This document shows, piece by piece, positions 1 to 5,800 of a DNA stretch of 8,455 nucleotides. The notes under the pieces are model-generated. The model was not told where the DNA came from. It worked only from the letters and a program-made list of their open reading frames with translations, and searched no databases. Each line of letters starts with the position of its first letter. The stretch's first letter is position 1. The translations under genes were made by a program, and so were the position numbers. The stretch comes from an uncultured cyanobacterium (GTDB lineage Bacteria; Cyanobacteriota; Cyanobacteriia; PCC-6307; Cyanobiaceae). The stretch spans positions 1-8,455 of the forward strand of contig CAIXOZ010000075.1 in the NCBI GenBank assembly GCA_903921295.1. Direction: 5' to 3'.

Positions 1-20
1 GCAGCGTTGCGGCGAGACAT
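1..20 (-). CDS. rpsG: 30S ribosomal protein S7, N-terminal fragment (cut by window edge)
   Basis: On the minus strand an ATG at 20-18 opens a frame reading MSRRNA before the window ends. This matches the start of cyanobacterial ribosomal protein S7, as I recall it, and lies directly downstream of rpsL, as in the conserved str operon (rpsL-rpsG-fusA-tuf). S7 is a primary assembly protein that organises the head of the 30S subunit by binding the 3' major domain of 16S rRNA. No clear Shine-Dalgarno is seen just upstream; the last bases before ATG are TTCCGCTCT. Six codons are very little evidence, so the call rests on the combination of motif and position. The rest of the gene lies off the left edge. 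Confidence 0.8.
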
Positions 21-67
21 AGAGCGGAATGGAAAGGCGTGGGAAGCGGGGGGCGCTGGCCGCGGAC

Positions 68-87
68 CGATCCGGAGATCCGGATCG
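68..87 (-). promoter_or_regulatory. Perfect hairpin in the rpsL-rpsG intergenic spacer
   Basis: The arms CGATCCGG (68-75) and CCGGATCG (80-87) are exact reverse complements around a 4-base loop. In the minus-strand transcript the hairpin lies about 20 nt past the rpsL stop and about 47 nt before the rpsG ATG. No T-run follows it on the transcribed strand, so it does not look like an intrinsic terminator. In E. coli the S12-S7 spacer of the str mRNA is the binding site for S7 feedback repression. A similar role here is only an inference from position; an RNA-processing or stability element is equally possible. Confidence 0.45.
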
Positions 88-108
88 ACGCTTCAGCGGG
101 AGGTGGGC

Positions 109-483
109 TCAGCCCTTGGGAGTCTTGGCGCCGTATTTGGAACGAGCCTGGCGGCGGTCCTTGACGCCGGCCGTGTCGAGGGTGCCGCGGATGATGTGAT
201 AGCGCACACCAGGCAGATCCTTGACCCGTCCACCGCGGATGAGCACCACGGAGTGCTCCTGCAGGTTGTGGCCGATCCCGGGAATGTAGGCGGTGACCTC
301 AAAGCCCGAGGTCAGACGCACCCTGGCCACCTTGCGGAGGGCCGAGTTGGGCTTCTTGGGGGTGGAGGTGTAGACGCGGGGGCAGACGCCACGGCGCTCA
401 GGACAGGCGCGCAGGGCGGGAGACTTGGTCTTGCGGGTAAGACGCTGCCGCTCGGTGCGGATCAGCTGCTGGATGGTGGGCAT
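109..483 (-). CDS. rpsL: 30S ribosomal protein S12
   Basis: This gene encodes S12, a component of the 30S decoding centre that controls translational accuracy. The product has 124 residues, the usual bacterial length, and runs from MPTIQQLIRT to the C-terminus RSKYGAKTPKG. The signature TPKKPNSALRK spans residues 41-51 and GGRVKDLPGVRYH spans 84-96. The residues altered in streptomycin-resistant strains (Lys43 and Lys88) are wild type, and Asp89, methylthiolated in E. coli, is present. The ATG at 483 is chosen because the family N-terminus begins exactly there. The reading frame stays open upstream, but that extension only shadows the neighbouring gene. There is no good Shine-Dalgarno before the ATG. 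It lies 53 nt after the IscA-like gene and 88 nt before rpsG, all on the same strand, so it is probably co-transcribed with rpsG and possibly with the upstream genes. Confidence 0.98.
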   Translation of the reverse strand: MPTIQQLIRTERQRLTRKTKSPALRACPERRGVCPRVYTSTPKKPNSALRKVARVRLTSGFEVTAYIPGIGHNLQEHSVVLIRGGRVKDLPGVRYHIIRGTLDTAGVKDRRQARSKYGAKTPKG

Positions 484-500
484 CGAGGGCCGGAGGAACT

Positions 501-516
501 GGTCGGGAGTCCGACC
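501..516 (-). promoter_or_regulatory. Small GC-rich hairpin in the rpsL leader
   Basis: GGTCGG (501-506) and CCGACC (511-516) form a perfect 6-bp stem with a 4-base loop, ending about 17 nt before the rpsL ATG on the minus-strand transcript. Immediately upstream on that strand is GATAAC (522-517), which matches four of six positions of a sigma-70 -10 box, but I find no convincing -35 element at the right distance. It could therefore be a leader structure for rpsL translation, a 5' end structure of an rpsL transcript, or chance in GC-rich DNA. Confidence 0.25.
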
Positions 517-536
517 GTTATCGACAATCCGCCACC

Positions 537-893
537 TTACGTTGTCGCCGGTCGCCCTTCGCTGCTGCGATGGAAGGATGCGCCGCAGGCGCAGCAGGTG
601 ACCCCCTCCGAGGGGCGCACCAGAAAGCCCCCGCCACTGAGGTCGCCGCGGTAGTCGAGGCTGAGGCCGGTGAGGCGGGCGACCTGGTCCACCGGGGCAT
701 AGAGGGTGATGCCATCGCCGCGGGCGATCGGCGCTCCTGCCAGGTGACCCGGACGCAGGCGGATCGCCCAGGTCTCGCAGCCGCCGCCCACCAGATCGAG
801 ATGCATGCAACCCGGTGTACCGGCGACGGCGGCCTGACGACCCAGTTCTGCAGCGGCAGCGGTGGTCAGGCGCAGGCTGTGACCCTTGGGCAT
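537..893 (-). CDS. A-type Fe-S carrier-like protein (HesB/IscA/SufA family)
   Basis: The product has 118 residues and belongs to the HesB/IscA fold, whose members bind and deliver iron-sulfur clusters or iron in the cytoplasm. The three family cysteines can be placed: Cys39 in VGGGCE (residues 35-40), and Cys101 and Cys103 in the C-terminal CACGASF motif (101-107), equivalent to CGCG-SF in IscA. The segment SLDYRGDLSGGGFLV (78-92) fits the conserved block before that motif. The protein is divergent: Cys39 is followed by Glu-Thr-Trp instead of the usual Ser-Gly-hydrophobic, an extra Cys100 precedes the CxC, and an 11-residue tail follows GASF. It is thus a paralogue rather than a canonical SufA or IscA, and its target proteins cannot be told from sequence. 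The ATG at 893 gives MPKGHSLRLT, reasonable for the first beta strand. GGAG lies about 15 nt upstream, further than ideal. It starts 19 nt after the stop of the glycosidase-family gene and ends 53 nt before rpsL. Confidence 0.85.
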   Translation of the reverse strand: MPKGHSLRLTTAAAAELGRQAAVAGTPGCMHLDLVGGGCETWAIRLRPGHLAGAPIARGDGITLYAPVDQVARLTGLSLDYRGDLSGGGFLVRPSEGVTCCACGASFHRSSEGRPATT

Positions 894-912
894 GGTGGCG
901 GCGACGGTCTCC

Positions 913-2754
913 TCACTCTGGCAGGGTCCTGGTGACCAGAGGCAGGGAGGTCAGGGGCACCAGGCCCAGACCGTTGTGGACGGCGCCTGCCACCCCTCGC
1001 CCCTTGACGGTGTGGACCCCCGCCAGAACCAGACCGGTGGAGCTGCCCCCATCAAGGTTCAGGGCCTCCTGCAGTCCCAGTTGTTGCAGCAGCAGGGCGG
1101 CCTGGCCCAGGGTCGGGCCCGAATCCGCCACCCCTTCCATGGTCAGGAGCCAAAGCTGGTGGCCATCGCTGCCGACCAGGGTGCGTGGGGCGCCCTGGCC
1201 CAGAAAGGCCGGGGAGAAGCTCTCCCGGGCGCCATCGAGCACGATCCGACCGCCGCTCAGCAGCAGAGGGCCGCCACCGATCACGTTCGGTTCATCGCCC
1301 AGATCATTGTTCGCACGGCTGAACAGGATCAGGCGATCTCCGGGGGCTCCAGGCATCGGCGCGCCGCCGCGGGCCACGATCAGGGAGTCGCCGGGGCTCA
1401 GGGGTTGGCCCGCCCGCAGCTGTGCGTTCTCGATCAGGCTCAGCACCTGTCCCTGGCGGATCAGCAGCGCGCTCTCGCCTCCGCTCAGGGCGGTGTAGAC
1501 CCGGCCCCAGTCGTCGGTGTAGCGACTCAGGCCCCGTTGCACATAGCCGCTGTTGAGGGTGAGCAGCGGCCAGCGGTCACCCCTGGCATCGATCAGGCTC
1601 TCCTCGAGCCGCAGGCGCCCGAATCGCGGCAGTTGCTGCGGTTGCCAGGCGATCACCCCGCGCTCCAGGATCGGTCCCGACAGCCAGCGGCCCCCATCCC
1701 GAAGGGCCCCCAGGGGCAGGCGGCGGACCCGGTTGAAGTAGCCGCCATTGATGGCTACCAGCGCCTGTTGACGGCTCGCCAGGGCCAGCAGCGAGCTGAG
1801 TCCCTGCATCCCGTTGGCGCTGGTCAGCGGCTGCAGGGCCAGGGTGCTGGTGCGGGGATCCATGCGGATCGCATTCACCAGCACCCGCTGCGATCCGACG
1901 GTCAGCACCTGTTTCTGCCAGTGCAGGGGCGCCGGCAGCCGCGCGCGCAGGCGGGCCTCAAGGTCCGCGGAGTCGGGCTCGCCCCCCGGGCTGGTCTCCT
2001 CCGCCTGGCCGTCTCCCCGCAGGTCGACAGCGATCCGGTAGGGAGCGCCAAGGCTGAGGACCTGCTCCAGGCGCTGACCGCGACCCGGCTCAAGCAGCAA
2101 CTGCTCCGGGCTCTGACGCACCTTCAGCCCCAGCGCCTCTAACTGGCCCAGTTGTTCAGGGCTGCCATTCAGCCCCAGGGACAGTCCGTCTCGCTCCCGG
2201 CGGATCCATGTTGGAGCTCCCAGATCGAGCACGATCCTGCGGTTGTCGGCGCGGCCCCCCTGGCGCACTGCGGCGAGCCGCTGGCTGTCGAGGATCAGGG
2301 TGAGGCGTTCACCGCTGGCTTCGCTCCTCAGGCCGAGCGGACGCACCAGTGCGGCGACCTCCACCGCCACTTCATCGTTGAAGCTGCGCTGCGCACCGGC
2401 TGGAACGATCAGCTGGCGGCCGAACCACTCGAGCACCACGCTGCCATCGCTCTGGCTGCGGCTGCTCACCCCGAGCTGGCCCTCCAGCACCTCCAGGGGC
2501 AGCCAGAGCTGTTCTGCTTTGCCGGGGCTGGCGGGCTGCCATTGCCACCGGGCCTGCTGGCTCATGCCGCCGATGACCACCACGCCACCGACGCGCTGGT
2601 CCAGGGGGCCCGGGAGCGGCGCCTGGGGCCTTGTGATGGTTCCTGCGGCTGGCCGCGGCTGTGTCGGCAGCGCGGGCAAAGGGGGCAGCGGTGGCGGTGG
2701 CGGCGGAGCCAGAGCCAGGGTCATCCCCAGCAGCACACCGAACGAAGCTGGCAT
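913..2754 (-). CDS. Phosphodiester glycosidase family protein (NAGPA/DUF2233 C-terminal domain), exported
   Basis: The product has 613 residues. The C-terminal half (about 290-600) is a phosphodiester glycosidase (NAGPA-like) domain, recognised by AINGGYF (334-340), RTLVGSDGHQLWLLTMEG (524-541) and LNLDGGSST (565-573). This family is named after the mammalian enzyme that removes GlcNAc from GlcNAc-1-phospho-mannose; bacterial substrates are mostly unknown and are thought to be envelope glycans. The N-terminus has a short hydrophobic segment (about 4-16, ASFGVLLGMTLALA) followed by a proline-rich stretch with six prolines at 17-22. This suggests a signal peptide or membrane anchor and periplasmic location. 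Residues about 80-245 are beta-rich and may resemble copper amine oxidase N-terminal or AMIN-type domains, a weak match. The start at ATG 2754 is the only standard one after the in-frame TAG at 2793-2791. It gives an n-region with no Lys or Arg, which is odd for an exported protein. The gene is divergent from gltS and leads the block ending in rpsL. Confidence 0.88.
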   Translation of the reverse strand: MPASFGVLLGMTLALAPPPPPPLPPLPALPTQPRPAAGTITRPQAPLPGPLDQRVGGVVVIGGMSQQARWQWQPASPGKAEQLWLPLEVLEGQLGVSSRSQSDGSVVLEWFGRQLIVPAGAQRSFNDEVAVEVAALVRPLGLRSEASGERLTLILDSQRLAAVRQGGRADNRRIVLDLGAPTWIRRERDGLSLGLNGSPEQLGQLEALGLKVRQSPEQLLLEPGRGQRLEQVLSLGAPYRIAVDLRGDGQAEETSPGGEPDSADLEARLRARLPAPLHWQKQVLTVGSQRVLVNAIRMDPRTSTLALQPLTSANGMQGLSSLLALASRQQALVAINGGYFNRVRRLPLGALRDGGRWLSGPILERGVIAWQPQQLPRFGRLRLEESLIDARGDRWPLLTLNSGYVQRGLSRYTDDWGRVYTALSGGESALLIRQGQVLSLIENAQLRAGQPLSPGDSLIVARGGAPMPGAPGDRLILFSRANNDLGDEPNVIGGGPLLLSGGRIVLDGARESFSPAFLGQGAPRTLVGSDGHQLWLLTMEGVADSGPTLGQAALLLQQLGLQEALNLDGGSSTGLVLAGVHTVKGRGVAGAVHNGLGLVPLTSLPLVTRTLPE

Positions 2755-2866
2755 CGGCGCAGGCTCGCGCGGCTGGCGACGGATCGCAAGCTAACGCCGT
2801 AGGCCGCTTCTCTCGCCGGCGCGGGCCTGACGCGGTGCAGTGAATCCCTAAGGTGGGAGGTTCTGA
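2755..2866. promoter_or_regulatory. Divergent intergenic region between the glycosidase-family gene and gltS
   Basis: These 112 bp must hold, or overlap, promoters for both directions. I see no convincing paired -35/-10 boxes. There is also no NtcA-type site (GTA-N8-TAC), so direct nitrogen control of gltS by NtcA is not supported by this stretch. A palindrome CGCCGGCG lies at 2814-2821. The gltS side carries the strong ribosome binding site listed separately. Promoter activity is inferred from the divergent gene arrangement only. Confidence 0.5.
2856..2860 (+). promoter_or_regulatory. Shine-Dalgarno of gltS, fixing the GTG start
   Basis: GGAGG (2856-2860, within GTGGGAGG) lies 6 nt before GTG at 2867-2869. 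This is ideal spacing for 16S rRNA pairing and supports the GTG start over the in-frame ATG at 2924. It is the only strong ribosome binding site I found in the window. Confidence 0.8.
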
Positions 2867-5800
2867 GTGCTGCTTGTGCCGCCCTGGCGGACAGGCCGCG
2901 GTTTCACCAGGACGCCCCCGGGTATGCCCCTTCGTTCTCGCCCTGTCTGGCCCCATTGCGACAGTGAGGCTCCGATCGCCGTTGCCGGCGAGAAGGATGC
3001 CTGTGGTGTCGGCTTTCTGGCCAATCTGCGCGGCGAGGCCAGCGCCTGGGTGCTCCAGCAGGCCCTGCGCGGTCTCGACTGCATGGAGCACCGCGGCGGC
3101 TGCGGCGGCGACGGTGATTCCGGCGATGGCGCCGGCGTTCTCTGCGGCATTCCCTGGAGCTATCTGGAGGCGGTGTGGCCGGAGGCCGCCGCCACCTCGG
3201 GTCCTCGCGGCCTGGGCATGGTGTTCCTGCCGGCGGATGCCGGCCGCCGCGAGCAGGCTCGGCGGTTCTGCGACGAGGAAGCGGTGTCCCTGGGACTGCG
3301 CAGCCTCGGTTGGCGGGAGGTTCCGGTGGATTCCTCCGTGCTGGGCCCGCTGGCCCGGAGCACCGCTCCGGTGATCGAACAGTGGCTGCTGGCGGCCGAT
3401 CTGGAGGCCGATGCCCTTGAGGCGCTGCTGTTCCGTCTCCGGCGCCGTTGTGGCGATCGGGCCCGTGAAGCCTGGGGTGCCGGATCGAGCGATCTGTATT
3501 TCGCTTCCCTCAGTGGACGCACCGTTGTCTACAAAGGAATGGTGCGCTCGGAAGTGCTCGCCGCTTTCTATGGCGACCTGCGCGATCCGCGTTTCGCCGT
3601 CAGCTTCGCGGTCTATCACCGTCGCTTCAGCACCAACACCCTGCCCCGTTGGCCCCTGGCCCAGCCGATGCGTCTGCTCGGTCATAACGGCGAGATCAAC
3701 ACTCTGTTGGGCAACATCAACTGGGCCAGGGCCTCCGAGGCCAGCCTGGATGCGGTCTGGGGCGAGGCGGCTCGCGATCTGAAGCCTGTGGTCAATCCGG
3801 CCTTCAGTGATTCGGCCAACCTCGATGCCACCCTCGAGCTCCTGGTGCGCAGCGGACGACCGATCACCGAAAGCCTGCTCACACTGGTGCCCGAGGCCTT
3901 CCGCGATCAGCCCGAGCTGGCGGACAAGCCCGAGATCCGGGCGTTTTACGAGTATTCCGCCTGCACCCAGGAACCCTGGGATGGTCCCGCCCTGCTGGTG
4001 TTCGCCGATGGCCGCAACGTTGGCGCCACCCTCGACCGCAATGGCCTGCGACCCGCCCGTTATTGCATCACCAACGACGGCTTTGTGGTGATGGGTTCGG
4101 AAACCGGCGTGGTCGAGCTCGAGGAGAGCCGCATCATCGAGAAGGGCAGGCTCGGTCCTGGTCAGATGCTGGCCGTCGATCTTGAGAACGGTCGCCTGCT
4201 GCGTAACTGGGAGGTGAAACAGGAGGTGGCCAGTCGCCATCCCTATGGCCAGTGGCTGGTCGATCACCGCCGCAGCCTCGAGCCTCAGCCCTGGACCCAG
4301 GAGCGCGTGCTCGGCGATCTCGATCTTCTCCAGCAGCAGACCGCCTGTGGCTTCACCGCCGAGGACTTCGATCTGGTGATCGAGGACATGGCGGGGGCCG
4401 CCAAGGAACCGACCTATTGCATGGGGGATGACATTCCCCTCGCGGTGCTTTCCGGCAAGCCCCATCTCCTCTACGACTATTTCAAGCAGCGTTTCGCCCA
4501 GGTCACCAACCCACCGATCGACCCGCTGCGGGAAAAGCTGGTGATGAGCCTGGAGATGCACCTCGGCCGCCGCGGTTCGCCGCTGCGTCCTGAGCCCAAT
4601 GCCGCCAGGGTGCTGCACCTGGCCAGCCCGATCCTGAACGAGGCGGAGCTGGCGGCTCTCGGCAGTCATGGTCTGCCGCTCAGCACCCTCTCCACCCAGC
4701 TGCCCGTGGCCGAGGGGCCGGCAGCACTGGCGGATGCTGTGACCCGCCTGCAGGCGGCGGCGGAAGCCGCCGTGCGCGCCGGCAGTCAGATCCTGGTGCT
4801 CTCGGATCGGGTCGATGGCGGAGGCCAGGCTTCCTGTGTCAGTGGCGGCACGACCGCCGTGCCGCCACTGCTGGCCGTCGGTGCGGTGCATCACCACCTG
4901 CTCAACCAGGGCCTGCGCCTGCAGACCTCTCTCGTTGTGGAGACGGCTCAGTGCTGGAGCACGCACCATCTGGCCTGCCTGATCGGGTACGGGGCCAGCG
5001 CCGTCTGCCCCTGGCTCACCTGGGAGACCGCCCGCCACTGGTTGGCCCAGCCGAAGGTGCAGACCAACATCGAGCGCGGCAAGCTGCCTGCCCTCACCCC
5101 CGATCAGGTGCAGGCGAATGTGCGCAAGGCGCTTGAGGATGGCCTCCGCAAGATCCTTTCCAAGATCGGCATTTCCCTGCTCGCCAGTTATCACGGCGCT
5201 CAGATCTTCGAGGCGATCGGTATCGGCGCCGACCTGATCACGCTGGCCTTCAAGGGCACGACCAGCCGCGTCGCGGGCCTCAGCCTGAACGAACTGGCCA
5301 GCGAGACCCTCAGCTTCCACGCCAAGGCGTTCCCCGAGCTCAACCGCACCAAGCTCGAGTTCATGGGGTTTGTGCAGTACCGCACCGGTGGCGAATACCA
5401 CCTCAACAGCCCTGAGATGGCCAAGGCCCTGCATGCCGCCGTCGAGGCCGGGCCGGGCTACGACCACTTCAACACCTACAAGACCCTGCTGGAGAACCGG
5501 CCGGTGACGGCCCTGCGCGATCTGCTGGAGCTGCGGCCGGCACCGACTCCCCTGCCGATCGATCAGGTCGAGAGCATCGAGAGCATCTGCAGCCGCTTCT
5601 GCACGGGGGGTATGAGCCTCGGGGCCCTCTCACGTGAGGCTCACGAGGTGCTGGCGATCGCCATGAACCGCATCGGCGGCAAGAGCAACAGCGGCGAAGG
5701 CGGCGAGGATCCGGCCCGCTTCCATGCCCTTCAGGACGTGGACGGTGAGGGGCGCTCCGCCACCCTGCCCGGCATCGCCGGTCTGCGCAATGGCGACACC

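Noticed and set aside
484..810. N-terminal extension of the rpsL frame to an ATG at 810
   Set aside because: S12 begins at MPTIQQL with the usual 124-residue length; the extension overlaps the IscA-like gene out of frame and is Arg/Pro-rich nonsense.
886..2142. 418-codon plus-strand open frame opposite the glycosidase-family gene
   Set aside because: It is Gln/Ala/Arg-rich low-complexity translation with no motif; the minus strand carries the recognisable NAGPA motifs.
2372..5467. Open frame of 1031 codons on the minus strand across gltS and the glycosidase-family gene
   Set aside because: It is antisense to the clearly conserved gltS frame, has low-complexity Gly/Ala/His/Gln/Arg composition with no recognisable domain, and runs through two real genes. 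High-GC DNA with biased third positions routinely produces such shadows.
5570..5587. Two tandem copies of GAGAGCATC in gltS
   Set aside because: It is only two 9-base units encoding ESIESI within a helix; too short to mean more than local codon repetition.
5653..5662. GGCGATCGCC, the HIP1 palindrome frequent in many cyanobacteria
   Set aside because: I noticed only one perfect copy in 8.4 kb and it lies in conserved gltS codons, so it gives no sign of HIP1 enrichment or function here.
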